From NCBI GenBank assembly GCA_037355855.1, contig CM074761.1, positions 4,731,346 through 4,795,345 of the forward strand: a DNA stretch of 64,000 bases, written 5' to 3'. The notes under the pieces are model-generated. The model did not search any database, was not told the DNA's origin, and saw only the letters and a program-made list of their open reading frames with translations. Position 1 is the stretch's first letter; the number at the start of each line of letters is the position of its first letter. This DNA is from Pseudo-nitzschia pungens (Eukaryota; Bacillariophyta; Bacillariophyceae; Bacillariales; Bacillariaceae). Positions 1 through 10,263 of this stretch are shown here, one piece after another. The translations under genes were made by a program, and so were the position numbers.

Positions 1-1
1 A

Positions 2-1006
2 ATGCGAAGAATACGATTATCCTGTGATAATGCTGACAGAGGATCGAGCTATAAAAGTTCCAAATCACTCGGAATGCTAAATAAAGTGCATCCCGATTCC
101 GATGAAAACGGAGATCAATCAGTAGTCGCCATCGCATCTAACGAAGACGAAAAAGTTGTTGTCACAACTAAGGTGAAGAACCGCGGGCACATCTACCTCG
201 ATCTGGAACAAGACGATGCCGAAAAAGTGTTTGATGCAAGTGAATTTGACGAGACGGAAGTGCCTGATGAAAGTAGTGGGAGTTCATCCAAAGTACCCGA
301 GACTGATATCCAGGTACTGGATTGCATCGAAAATTATTGCAAAAAGGAACAGTTGGAAGACTCTGAAATGTGGTACTGCAACAAATGCAAAAAACACGTT
401 AGAGCGTGGAAGCAGTTTCATTTGTACCGTGCCCCGCCTATCCTTATCGTCCACCTTAAGCGATTCTTTTTTTCGGCATCCAGCCATCGACGTGAAAAAA
501 TTACAAGAAAAGTTGAATTTCCACTGGAAGGATTGGATCTGACCGGTTTAGTTGCTGAGTACGGTGATAAGGACAAACCAATCTATGATTGCTACGCTGT
601 GAGTAATCATTTTGGTGGCTTGGGAGGTGGTCATTACACTGCTTATACACGCTCTTATGATGGCACGTGGTGCAACTACGATGATAGTCGTGTTACAACC
701 AATGTCGACCCTGCGGAGGTCGTGTCGGAAGCAGCATATGTCCTTTACTACAGAAGGCGAGACGTGCCCGTGGGACAAGATCTTGATTTGATTGTAGACA
801 CAAAAATATCACCCATGATTTGCGAAGAAGCCGTTGTCACTGGAGAAGCAAGTGAATCATCAAGCACCAACAACGCGCAAGCCATGGAAGTTATTGTTGA
901 CGATACGGACAGCAATGGGAGCTCCGCAACTGCCTTGTCAATTGACAACGTTCGTATTGTGCATAGTAGCGAGGATTGCTTCTCGGACGCTAGTTCGTTC
1001 CCTTGA
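2..1006 (+). CDS. Ubiquitin-specific protease (USP), C-terminal part, 5' truncated by the window edge
   Basis: The reading frame is open from the first bases and continues a gene that begins upstream, so the initial ATG at 2 need not be the true start. Residues about 98-252 hold the C-terminal half of a USP (peptidase C19) catalytic domain. They show a zinc-binding CNKC finger, the LIVHLKRF block, a GGHYTAYT box whose His (about residue 211) is the catalytic His, and YDDSRV carrying the Asp/Asn partner, closing with AYVLYYRR. The catalytic Cys box lies upstream of the window. The layout resembles the USP4/11/15 group, where an acidic insert splits the domain, and residues 40-97 are acidic here. 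The enzyme removes ubiquitin from proteins; its substrate cannot be told. The last 80 residues are Ser/Asp-rich and unrecognised. It converges on the minus-strand gene ending at 1194. Confidence 0.9.
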   Translation: MRRIRLSCDNADRGSSYKSSKSLGMLNKVHPDSDENGDQSVVAIASNEDEKVVVTTKVKNRGHIYLDLEQDDAEKVFDASEFDETEVPDESSGSSSKVPETDIQVLDCIENYCKKEQLEDSEMWYCNKCKKHVRAWKQFHLYRAPPILIVHLKRFFFSASSHRREKITRKVEFPLEGLDLTGLVAEYGDKDKPIYDCYAVSNHFGGLGGGHYTAYTRSYDGTWCNYDDSRVTTNVDPAEVVSEAAYVLYYRRRDVPVGQDLDLIVDTKISPMICEEAVVTGEASESSSTNNAQAMEVIVDDTDSNGSSATALSIDNVRIVHSSEDCFSDASSFP

Positions 1007-1193
1007 TGTTTTGTATGGTCCGAGATTATGGTTACGAACACAACGAAGCTAGGTCAAGGGATATCTAGTCATTTTGATGATGACCGCTACGTATCAAGCT
1101 TTCGTCTAACAGAGAAGACGCAACCATAAATAGAAATACAAACTTATTTAGAGACAACGACGCTTCGTTTTCTCGACATCCACTGATCCCTCT

Positions 1194-2862
1194 TTATATT
1201 CTTTCCACATCGGGTTCGGCTGAATTGGTACTGTCATCGACAACGGTACTCGCCGCGCTTGAATATATATCACCTGACCTGTTTAACGCAGTATCTTTTG
1301 CGGCTGCCGAGATTGCCTCTTCGAACTGGTTGGAATCGGTTACTTCGTTCATGCCATTTTTGCCGTTTGTAAGTTTTTTGCTCGGGGATCCTTTCGCCGG
1401 CGAATTCATTTGCTGTACCGCTTCGTCCACCTTGTGTTTTACATTCTCTGCAACGGTTTTCGCGTGTTGCATAATGCCCATTTTAGTGATCTGCTCCGAT
1501 GCCCGCTTGTTCACTTCCGACTTGGCAACGGCTTGTTTCGCCTTGCCCAGTATCGAAAACAACTTTGTCGACGATTTCTTCAGGGTCTCGGCTGTCTGGT
1601 TCGTTTTTCGAATGGCTCGATTGTCGAAGGTGGGGCAGTAGGACAGCAGCTTTCCCTGGTTGTCGGTTTCGAACACATCGACGATGGTCAGTGTGACGAG
1701 GTCTCCCACCTGCAGATTAGATTCTTCCTCCGCCGCAGAATCCTCGCTGAGTCCTCCGTCAAAGGACATGGATGCAAACTCATTCATCCACGTCCAAATC
1801 ACGCGGTGAGCGGCCGTGACACGGTATCTCCCACCGGCTATTCTCATAACTGTCAGACCGGGAGGATCGATGATGTTTAGGTGATCTCCACCGGGCATCA
1901 AAGCTTCGAAAACAATCGTGCAAATCGATCCGTCGAACATCACAGGAGGCACGCAAAGTCACGATCCGATCCAACACGCCCAATGGTCCGATCGATGTCA
2001 CCCGTTGACGCACAACAATAGAAGATTGGTTCGATTAGAATTTTTTTCACCATGAATCCGACAAATTTTTCGCGACCCTCCGATGCCATTATTTCGAAGC
2101 AAAGGCGGACGGCAGAGCATGGCACGCCCGGTTGGTCATTGATTCCGACATTCACTCTTCTCGGCGCGATGTTGCAACATCAAACCCAATCGAACCGGTC
2201 CGATTCGATTCGAGTCGATTCGATTCGAGTCGTCCGAAACAAAACATAAAACGAAGCCACGAGACGAGACGAGTACAGAACGGACCAGACCAGACCAGAA
2301 CATAACAAAAGCGAAATGGTTTCGAATACCGGCACTCACCTAACCACCGAAGAAAGAGCTGCGAAAGAGCGGGGATCCCCGCGGCGGCCTCGAGCTCGAT
2401 TCCCTCCACCTTTTCGATCCCAAAGAGCTGCGACGCCGTGTGCGCCTGGGGAAGAACGACCTCGGCGTCGTCGGCAAAGACAATAAAGGGCAGCGCGGTG
2501 GCAACTCCCCCGGCCGTGATTACGCTTTCTTCGTCCTCGTCTTCCATTTCGGCGTTCCATTCGTCCAGGGTCGTGGTCCCGCTCGGTGGATGGGCGCTCA
2601 GGGCCTTTTTGAATTCTTCCGGGTTGGACAGCAGGTAGAGGAGCGCCAGGTGCATCTCGTGCACGATCGCGGTGGCATCCTGGTGTCGGTATTGGTAGTG
2701 GTGTCCACCCATCGCGGACGACGAGGAAGCCCCGTCGTCGGTGTGGTAGTACGAATCGGCAGCGCCGATGTGGCTGTACTCGAGGGATTCACCGACTTGG
2801 AATTGGCTGGCGTTTGCATCGTCGAATGTGGAGTCGTCTCCACCGTGAGCGCTGGATGCCAT
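1194..2862 (-). CDS. Unknown protein with an NTF2/SnoaL-like stretch, two exons
   Basis: Proposed exons are 2862-2340 and 1903-1194, giving 410 aa. Exon 1 ends at a clear GTGAGT donor in phase 1. The acceptor TTCGAAG before 1903 restores frame and joins FLRWL directly to ALMPGGDHLNI. The intron would be 436 bp, long for this window, and holds a degenerate gattcgagtc repeat. Residues 1-60 are low complexity. The middle part, with an aromatic-rich strand-like stretch (VIWTWMNEF, then LVTLTIVDVF and YCPTFDNRAI), looks like an NTF2/SnoaL alpha+beta barrel, but that is pattern similarity only. The C-terminal third is Lys/Ala/Ser-rich and probably helical. No function is assigned. The acceptor is the weakest point: a shorter intron would leave a frame conflict near 1950, because no other AG lies in 1952-2040 on this strand. 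Confidence 0.6.
2195..2300. repeat. Degenerate pentamer-like repeat inside an intron
   Basis: A run of gattc/gagtc units at about 2205-2232 is followed by gacgagac and gaccagac units to about 2300. It lies in the intron of the minus-strand gene 1194-2862. Similar gagtc/tagtc units recur upstream of the same gene. Confidence 0.7.
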
Positions 2863-2871
2863 CGCGGTAGT

Positions 2872-2965
2872 CGAGTCGAGTTGAATCTAGTCTAGTCGAG
2901 TCGAGTCTAGTCTAGTCGAGTCTGGTCGCGTCGTTACGCGTCGAGTGGAGTAAAGTGAAGTGGAG
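2872..2965. repeat. GAGTC/TAGTC simple repeat upstream of the 1194-2862 gene
   Basis: About ten imperfect copies of (c)gagtc or tagtc fill this stretch, then gtggagtaaagtgaa units to about 2970. It sits directly 5' of the ATG at 2862 on the minus strand, so it is promoter or 5' UTR of that gene. Confidence 0.75.
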
Positions 2966-3953
2966 TGGAGTAAAAGTCAATGGATGCGATCGAATTCGGA
3001 AGGAGAAAAATTCTATCGCGAGGGCCAGCGATGGATCTCGACCGGTATATGAGGCAGACAGAATAGAGCAACAAGGTTGGTTGGTCGATCTCGGATATTC
3101 AATTCGGATCGGCGACAAACGATTCTGCTACCCGCAGCTTTCTTCGAATTGAACTCAGTCAACAATGGCGGCAGGTGGAGTAACCTTACCGGTACGGGTA
3201 CAGGTATGCAATTTTTTTGATCCGTTGCTCGTTCGGAGTTAAAGAAAGTACGGTACGGTACGGCGAGCAGCAGCCTTTCTCCGAGTGAATCTGCATCCTC
3301 TAAGCAGAATCGGTGCGGCACGTTATCTGGTAACTGATATTTCGTCTACGACTCGAAGACGAAAATAATGATGCCCAACGTACGGTTCAAAAGGGGGTTA
3401 CCCCCCTTTTTGATACGTTATACCCTAACAAAAATTACGAACATTACTATATCACAAAATCACCACCCCCAAATCAATCGCGACGGGAAAAAGAATGATT
3501 GACTTTTGGGTTTCCCTGAGGTCTTTGCAACAATCCTGCGAAGCAATTATTGGAGGAGATGAGGCGCGGTAAAAAAGGAAAAAAAATGGATTGCGAAAGT
3601 TTCTTGCGCTCTCCGCCCACCCAAAACTTTTGCCGTCGCCATGGCCACCGTCTCGTCCCGTTCCGTCTCCCGCGAAATCGTGCGGGGTGGAGGAAATATT
3701 GCAGATTTGCTTCGTTTTCGACCTCGATGCAGACCACACTTTCTTGGCAAGCCAGACGGGCGATTACGAGTAAATAATTAACTTACCGTAGTAGGAAGCT
3801 GTCCCATTCCATCGGAATCCATTCAATCAAAAGCACGAAAGGAGATCACGGCACGCGAACGCAAAACCAAATATAAAACACCAAGAGAACGAGGCGTGAC
3901 GAGAAAAAGAAACAGAAACAGAAACAGCGACGCAACCGCAACGCTCGAAAGGC
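2966..3953. other. Intergenic stretch with one hairpin, no supported gene
   Basis: Short reading frames exist on both strands (for example 3013-3321 and 3452-3739 minus) but none shows a recognisable domain. The stretch holds one exact GTAACCTTAC word at 3180-3189, repeated acggtacggtacgg at about 3250 and the hairpin at 3387-3413. It separates two divergently transcribed genes and probably carries both promoters. Confidence 0.5.
3387..3413. other. G/C-run hairpin
   Basis: TCAAAAGGGGG, a TTA loop and CCCCCCTTTTTGA form a near-perfect stem-loop with one unpaired base on each side. Outer AACGTA (3377-3382) and TACGTT (3414-3419) could extend it. No function is evident; it lies between divergent genes. 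Confidence 0.6.
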
Positions 3954-5464
3954 ATGTCTTCCGATTCCGCTGTTGCCGTAGCGAGTCCGAGAAGTTCCTC
4001 GAAACGCTCGCTCGCTAGCAGCGAGGGGGAAAACAAGGATTTCAACTCCGAAACGCCAAGCTCCCGCGCCGCACCAACGAATGCGAACGAAAAGACTGCC
4101 GCCGGAGACGAGGAGGAACATCCATCGAAACGATTCAAGGCGGCAGCAACAGCGAGTGAAACGGTCACGACCAATGATGATGCTAAAAATAACAATAGCA
4201 ATAACAGCAATGTGTCGACGCCAGTTGTTTCCAGTGATCCCGCGACATCATCGACATCGACATCGACATCGACATCGACATCGACATCGACATCATCTTC
4301 ACCATCAACGAGAACATCAACGAGGGCATCGACGAGAGCATCAACGAGAACGTCGCCGCGGACAATAAATCAGAAGAATGGAAATCAAAATGGGGATAAT
4401 GGGGCTGACATTGGGATCAATGATGCAACTGCTACCGTTGGTGCTTCCGAATCATCGTCACAAAGGGAAACAAAAACATCGCTCGGGGATAACAATAAGA
4501 TTAACAACAACAGCAACAACAACAACAACAACAATAGCAATAACAACAACAACAGCAACAACAACAGCAACAACAACAGCAACAACAACAACAACAACAA
4601 CAGCAACAGCAACAAGAATGATAGTATCTCGAACAAGGATGGTGACGCCGCTACCGATAAAGATCCGTCGCCACAACTATCACCCGCAATCACGCGATCA
4701 CGGGCCGTTTCGACCGAGAAGAAGAGGGGCAAAGACGAATCAGTTGACGCTGCCAAATCCGGAGACAAACTAGCAGAGACTGTTAACGCTGCAGACAACG
4801 AAGCAGAGGTCGATGACTCCAAGCCATCGGCTGTGTCCAACGAACGATGGAGAGGTAAGAAACACCTTGTTGTAGTTGAAACTTGTTTTTGGTTCACCAA
4901 ATGACTCGGAGACAAAGCGGTACCGACACGGCGGTTCGCTGCCGAACCATGACAGTCTGGCCGATGCATGCGTGCCATTTCTCCCTCTCCCCGACTCACC
5001 CACACCACTTGCTATCGCACCGCACCGCAATGCAACGCGCGACCGGATGGAAACGAATGAATCCAACAGTCCACCAAATGGCAGAAGATTACACCACCCT
5101 GGTCGGATCGATGATGTACCCAGCGACTCGATTCAACAACTATGGCTACAATCCCCAACAGCGGCAGTACCCTCTGGAAAAGATTTCTCTCCTCGGGTTT
5201 TTGAAAAGCCCGCTGCGGAGGCCCACCGTTATCGAAAAATGGAGTCCCTACGAGATTGCGGTCTTTGAGGGAAGCCTGTTGCGGTTCGGGAAAGAATTCC
5301 GACGCGTCAGCCAACAAATCGGGACCAAGACGACGCGGGAAGTGATAGACTTTTACTACGTCTGGAAGAAAACCGCCCACTACAAAAAATGGAAGGAACA
5401 ATACGTGTCCGACGAGGACTTGCTGGACGACGTTCACGTTCCGGTGAAGAAACCGAAACGGTAG
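3954..5464 (+). CDS. SANT-domain (ELM2-SANT-like) nuclear protein with poly-Ser/Thr and poly-Asn tracts, two exons
   Basis: Exons are 3954-4854 and 5070-5464, phase 1, giving 431 aa. The donor is GAG|GTAAGA and the acceptor ATCCAACAG. Residues about 357-405 form a SANT/Myb-like domain, from EKWSPYEIAVFEGSL through FGKEF and EVIDFYYVWKKT, the pattern seen in MIER, RCOR and MTA corepressors that bind histone deacetylases. Residues 301-350 could be a short divergent ELM2 motif. The first 300 residues are low complexity: Ser-Thr dipeptides from a tcgaca microsatellite, Ser-Thr-Arg repeats, then a run of about 40 Asn/Ser from AAC codons. A role in chromatin regulation is inferred from the SANT domain. 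The 215-bp intron is needed because exon 1 otherwise ends 50 codons later without a domain. Confidence 0.75.
4246..4350 (+). repeat. Coding (tcgaca)n microsatellite and acgaga repeats
   Basis: About eight tcgaca units encode alternating Ser-Thr, followed by Ser-Thr-Arg units from (catc)aacgagag repeats. The block lies in frame in the SANT-protein gene, and the opposite strand reads as alternating Met-Ser. Confidence 0.9.
4500..4615 (+). repeat. Coding AAC/AGC trinucleotide repeat (poly-Asn)
   Basis: An imperfect (aac)n run interrupted by agc and aat encodes an Asn/Ser tract of about 38 residues. The antisense frame gives a spurious poly-Leu reading frame. Confidence 0.95.
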
Positions 5465-5773
5465 CACTATACTATACATAGTCTCGTCTTGATTGAAACA
5501 GTGGAACGGCACACCCACGCCGAGTTTAGGCATTCCGTCGTCATGTACTGTGCGTGTACTCGTAGTGTACGGTAGCGTCAGATTGTACCGTCGTTGTTTT
5601 CTATTGCACGAAGAGAGTTCGTACAAGTAATTACTACATTCTCCGAGTTTCTATTCTAAAAACCTGCAGAGTGCGGTATTGTAAGAATGGTATCTAATTC
5701 GCGGTTGGTGCAATTGACAATCGGTCTCATTTTGATGTATTCCGATGATAATTATTATTTATTCATTTATTTT
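5465..5773. other. Convergent 3' intergenic stretch
   Basis: This stretch separates the stop codons of the SANT protein and the Gfo/Idh/MocA gene. It is AT-rich near 5740-5775 and presumably holds both 3' UTRs. No gene is seen. Confidence 0.5.
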
Positions 5774-7471
5774 TCAGTTTGTGTTCCCATCCTCCGCCAG
5801 TTTAGCAGTGGCTTCGATTCCCATCTCGACGGCCCTCAAACCGTCATCGAGAGAGACATGCGGTGAGAAATCTCCGGTTTTCTCGAAACCCTTGATCTCG
5901 TTCAAGAGATGGTACCATTCTATCGCCGTGCTGCTATAGTGATAACCTCCGTGGGTCGGAATCTTGCCCTCGATCGAATGGATTTCACGAACATTGCTGC
6001 AATCGTAGACCTGGCGATGAATGGACGATGGTGGTGGTGGGATGCTCCGGTCGCTCCAGAGCTCGTGATTGGGTCGAACGAATCTGTAAACCTTGTTTTC
6101 CGGCAGATAGGCTTCCAGTCTCCCCTGTGGTTCGGGAGGGTGGTTTCGTGCGTGCAATGAAACAATGACGTGTTAACTAAACGTTTCGAAAGAGTTGGCA
6201 AATGAGAACGAGGTTCCAGAGCGGGGTCTCACCTTTGTTCCCGTCACAATTATCTCTTCTTGATGACGGCTACCTTCCGAGAACATGCACAATTCCAAAC
6301 AGCCTATTGAATTCGACACGTTTTGTTGATTGGGATTATTTTCGAATGGCATCATGACATACGCAGAATCGATAATGGGGACTTCGAATTTGCTAGGTTC
6401 ATCCTGATAGTTGAATCCTCTCTGGGCCAAGGTTTTCACCTTGGGAAGGATGGCTTCTTTCTGGGTAATCAATCTTAATGCGTGAAACCATTGCAATGTG
6501 TTAGCTAACAGATTGAAAATGAAACAGACAGGCCTATTCGATGCAGTTGTTCACGACGATGAATTTTTTTCTCTCTCACCTGAACAAATCAAAAAAGTGG
6601 CAACACTTCTCCACCAAAGTGTCCCTGCCATCAATAAAACAAAAAGCGAAAACTGTCAGAGTATGCACTACAATACGTCACATTCTATCGAATATTGGAA
6701 TACGGAGAATGCGTGGTCGATGAGATTCTGTAGCACATACCCAGTCTTTGCACGATCACGATTCCATTTGCCAATTTTGTGTAGAAAGGGATAGCGATTT
6801 TCTCGAATCGTAACCATTTTCAAATCACCGATTTCCGGTATCAGTGCAAGCATTTTCGCAATTGCGGGTATGTATCGATATTCCATAGCCACCCAGACCC
6901 GTGCCTTCCACTCTGGGGAAGAAGACAAAGCACGCAACTGGTCGTGTTGTTGTCTGGATACGGCCACTGGTTTCTCGACAAGAATAGTAAGATCATAGAC
7001 TCCCCAACGGAGAAGGGAGGGTGTATGGAGGTAATTGGGCGATGCGATCACGAGCAAATCGATGTCGTCAACGTGGTCGAGCAGATCTCTCTCGTCGGTC
7101 AGAAGACAAGGATCGAAAATTTCTATGAGGGGGTCGCCACGAAACTTTGCCATGATCTCCGTCGCCTTTTTCAACGAATCTTCAAAGGGATCACAAAGAA
7201 AATCGATTCGAATCTGGGATGCGTATCCCATAATGTACGAGACATGTTCTTGTCCCATCTGCAAATTCAACGAGCACAGCAATCAATATGAACGCAATCT
7301 CGGTAGTATTAGAAACGTTTAAAAATGTAACGATTCTCTAATGCTGTCTTGTCATCGTCTTATTTCTTCCAGACGTACCATTCCACAGCCAAGAATAGCA
7401 CATCGGACAGGATTGAAATCTTGATGTCCTTCAAGGATGACATTCGAAAGGGGCTTGATGTTAGGCGCCAT
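5774..7471 (-). CDS. Gfo/Idh/MocA-family NAD(P)-dependent oxidoreductase, five exons
   Basis: Proposed exons are 7471-7379, 7258-6741, 6624-6580, 6473-6233 and 6124-5774, giving 415 aa. All junctions are GT-AG and every phase closes. The glycine-rich dinucleotide-binding loop GCGMMG is assembled across intron 1. Later come LLVIASPNYLHT and the EKPV motif, whose Lys is catalytic in this family. The 45-bp exon 3 restores the family motif GGDTLVEKCCHFFDLFR, which is the best evidence for the model. The family oxidises or reduces sugars, inositols and related polyols; the substrate cannot be read from sequence. No plastid or ER presequence is seen, so a cytosolic enzyme is likely. Confidence 0.85.
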
Positions 7472-8171
7472 TTTCGCTACGTGTACGTTTGTTGTTCAAA
7501 ATCAAAATGTTCTGTGAAAGAAGAAGGACGATTCTTAATTTAACATTCAACGTTTTTTATGTCGTTTGAAGTATTCAATTTCATCCCAACCAATCGTCAA
7601 GGAACTCCGGAGCTAGCGATAGTACCTTACCCACCAAGAGAGGAAAAGAAAGTTTCATGACAATCCAGTCAACGCTGATAGGAGGAAAAACATCAAGACT
7701 GTTGTTTTGATCCGAGTGTATGATGTCAGTCATCATGGCACGAAAAAAGAAACGATGTCATGATTGGAGGTTTCAATTCCAGATTCCAGATCCAATCACG
7801 CATTTTTCTTTTTTAAGACCAAAGTGCTTGTTGACTGAAGGAAAAAATACGGAGTATTAAAGGGCGTATGAAAATGATGCAACATTTTGTGACATGATTA
7901 CGATCGGTTGCTCTCGTTTCTTGACACGACGGTTTGGCGAGGTAAGAACACCGAGGGAGTCTCTGTAAGGATCCTCTGGGTTGACAACCAAAATCGTGCA
8001 ACCTCTTCACTCTCGATGGATGACTGAAGGACACAACTGCCACCAAAAAGTTTTTTGCATGCATTAGAAAAGCCACGACGAGGATCCACAATTCTTCATT
8101 GGGTTTGCACATCTGCGAAGAAACATACCACCTTCTTTCACTGCTCTTCTTGTTACTACGAATAGTAAAAA
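7472..8171. other. Intergenic stretch between divergent genes
   Basis: No supported gene. Short frames on the minus strand (7813-8217, 8064-8435) overlap the aldo-keto reductase start and show no domain. This should contain the promoters of the oxidoreductase and the aldo-keto reductase. Confidence 0.5.
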
Positions 8172-9140
8172 ATGACCATGCCCAATGCGTTGTCTCCGGT
8201 GATGCCGAGTGATCCACTTGTCTTCGGCTTTTGGAAAGTCCCGAACAACAAATGCGCCTCTGTTTGCTATGAGGCGATCAAAAACGGATATCGAAGATTG
8301 GATTGTGCTTGTGACTACGGAAACGAAAAGGAAGTAGGAGAAGGCATCGAAATGGCAATCAAAGACGGAATATGCAAACGTGAAGATCTTTTCATTACGA
8401 GTAAGCTTTGGAATACATACCACAAACCGGAACACGTGCCTCTCGCATGTGAGCGCTCTTTGAAAGACTTGAAGCTAGAGTATCTTGACGAGTACTTGAT
8501 ACACTTCCCGATTTCATTGGAATTTGTTCCTTTCGAAGAAAAGTATCCTCCCGAGTGGGTGAATCTCGATGGGAAAATGGTTCTCGTTCCAAACGACATG
8601 TGTGCAACGTGGAAAGCAATGGAAGGCCTGGTCAGTGAGGGAATGACAAAAACCATTGGCGTGAGCAACTTTTCAGTCCAATTGCTCAGACAGATATTTA
8701 GCACTTGTGTGGTGCGCCCATCCACGTTGCAAATCGAACTGCATCCCCATAATTCACAGCAAAAGCTTGTCCGCTTTGCTCATGAAAACGATATGAAAGT
8801 AACATCTTTTTCTACTCTTGGCTCCATGAGCTACGTCGAACTATCAATGGCATCTTGCGAAGACTCTCTCCTCTCGAATCCTACTATTTTGGAAATTGCG
8901 AAAGCAAAGAAGAAAACCGCAGCACAGGTTTTGATCCGATGGGCCTTGCAACGCAATACTTATCCTCTGACCAAAACTGCAAATCAAGACCGAATGAAAG
9001 AGAACCGAGATGTATATGATTTTTCTTTGACATCCAATGATATGGAATCAATCGATGGCTTGAACAAGAATCATCGGTACAATGATCCCGGAGTATTTTG
9101 CGAACAGGGTATGGGAACTTTCTGCCCTATCTATGAATGA
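8172..9140 (+). CDS. Aldo-keto reductase, xylose-reductase-like
   Basis: A single exon of 322 aa, the normal AKR length. The catalytic tetrad is visible: Asp44 and Tyr49 in LDCACDYGNE, Lys78 in SKLW and His111 in IHFPIS. The stretch IHFPISLEFVPFEEKYPPEW closely follows yeast-type xylose reductases (AKR2). The C-terminal KTANQDR corresponds to the KSxxxxR coenzyme-phosphate site, so NADPH use is likely. The enzyme reduces aldehydes or aldoses to alcohols, for instance xylose to xylitol. The family call is solid; the sugar substrate is inference. No targeting peptide is seen, so it is probably cytosolic. Confidence 0.92.
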   Translation: MTMPNALSPVMPSDPLVFGFWKVPNNKCASVCYEAIKNGYRRLDCACDYGNEKEVGEGIEMAIKDGICKREDLFITSKLWNTYHKPEHVPLACERSLKDLKLEYLDEYLIHFPISLEFVPFEEKYPPEWVNLDGKMVLVPNDMCATWKAMEGLVSEGMTKTIGVSNFSVQLLRQIFSTCVVRPSTLQIELHPHNSQQKLVRFAHENDMKVTSFSTLGSMSYVELSMASCEDSLLSNPTILEIAKAKKKTAAQVLIRWALQRNTYPLTKTANQDRMKENRDVYDFSLTSNDMESIDGLNKNHRYNDPGVFCEQGMGTFCPIYE

Positions 9141-10263
9141 TCCAAATTAAGAGATACTGCCGATTAGTGACCAACAAGTGAAAACAGTTCAGGAAACTGA
9201 GCATTAGTATTCACCGATCATGAGTATTCAACCACCAGTCACATATGAATAGTTGTGATGGGAATAAAAAGTCGGATATTTTGTCTTCGCATTTCCAAAT
9301 CGGATATTATAAAGTCGTCCTGTCTTCAGAAATTTTGTAAGGTGTGCAAAACTCATGGGTTTACGTCGTTTTCACCTGTATTCAAAATCAGTCCAAATAG
9401 TTCTCTGCGTCAACTGTTCTGTTGAAATCAATGTTGCTTTGCCACGAATTGCTGAATTGGCATGAAAACAATTATTGTGTGCAGTTGAGAATAGCAAAGC
9501 GATCATCTTAATGAATCACGAGATACATTGCAAGACACTGTGAATTTCTGCTGTAATATTCTGCCTATTTGAAAGATAAGAGGGTTCAATGATTACTAAG
9601 TTTTCCAAGAATGACAGCAATACTGTAGTAGAATACCACAAACATGATACTGCTGGTAGGGGAAACTTGGTGCCCAACAAGAAAAATAAATCTCATTCTG
9701 TATTGCGTCAATTTTTGAGAATAGATGGAAAACAAGGACCACTGAATAGTTTCAAATGATAGAAAAAGAGCAGATCTCTCTGCCTTCACTGATATGAATA
9801 TGAATCGGTTTTAACTTTACAAGTACTCGTACACGCTGGATAAAGAGAGGCTGGTGCCTCCGCAGCCCCCAACTCCGTAACGTACGCCACGAGTCTATGT
9901 CGTACACGACGTACTTTAGCGCGTAAGTTATGTGTCGTTATTCGCTCAATCAAAGAATTTGAGGCAAGTTTTTTCCAACTTGCGACATCATTCTACCTTG
10001 CTCGTACAAAAACAGCTTCGACTGACAACATTTGAACATGCGATGCTCTTAAAAATCAAAATTCTCTGCACCCGTGTCGTGGATTTGTTGAAGATACTAT
10101 TACGAGTAAGTTAACCTTAACGTAACTTGTTCTCACAACACCCAATGCCGAAATTATCAATCCCATCCGCATGAAGTGAACGAAAGCAAACTCCATTCTA
10201 TCATAAGTGATAACAACATCATACGCAACCGAAGTTTATCGCCACATAAGGAAAAAGATTGCA
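9141..10263. other. Intergenic stretch, nothing recognised
   Basis: Reading frames here are short and lack domains. Around 9880-9935 there are several acgta words. The stretch holds the 3' end of the aldo-keto reductase transcript and the LRR gene promoter. Confidence 0.5.

Noticed and set aside
1940..2155. 71-codon minus-strand frame as a middle exon of the 1194-2862 gene
   Set aside because: It is in a different frame from exon 2, and no AG acceptor lies between about 2040 and 1952, so it cannot be joined in phase.
4385..5008. 207-codon minus-strand frame with a long poly-Leu run
   Set aside because: It is the complement of the AAC repeat coding poly-Asn in the SANT-protein gene and spans that gene's intron.
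6173..6496. Separate small gene starting at the ATG near 6496 (minus)
   Set aside because: Its first seven codons are intronic; the conserved LITQKEAIL onward is exon 4 of the Gfo/Idh/MocA gene.
8064..8435. 123-codon minus-strand frame overlapping the aldo-keto reductase start
   Set aside because: It is antisense to the conserved N-terminus of the reductase and has no domain.
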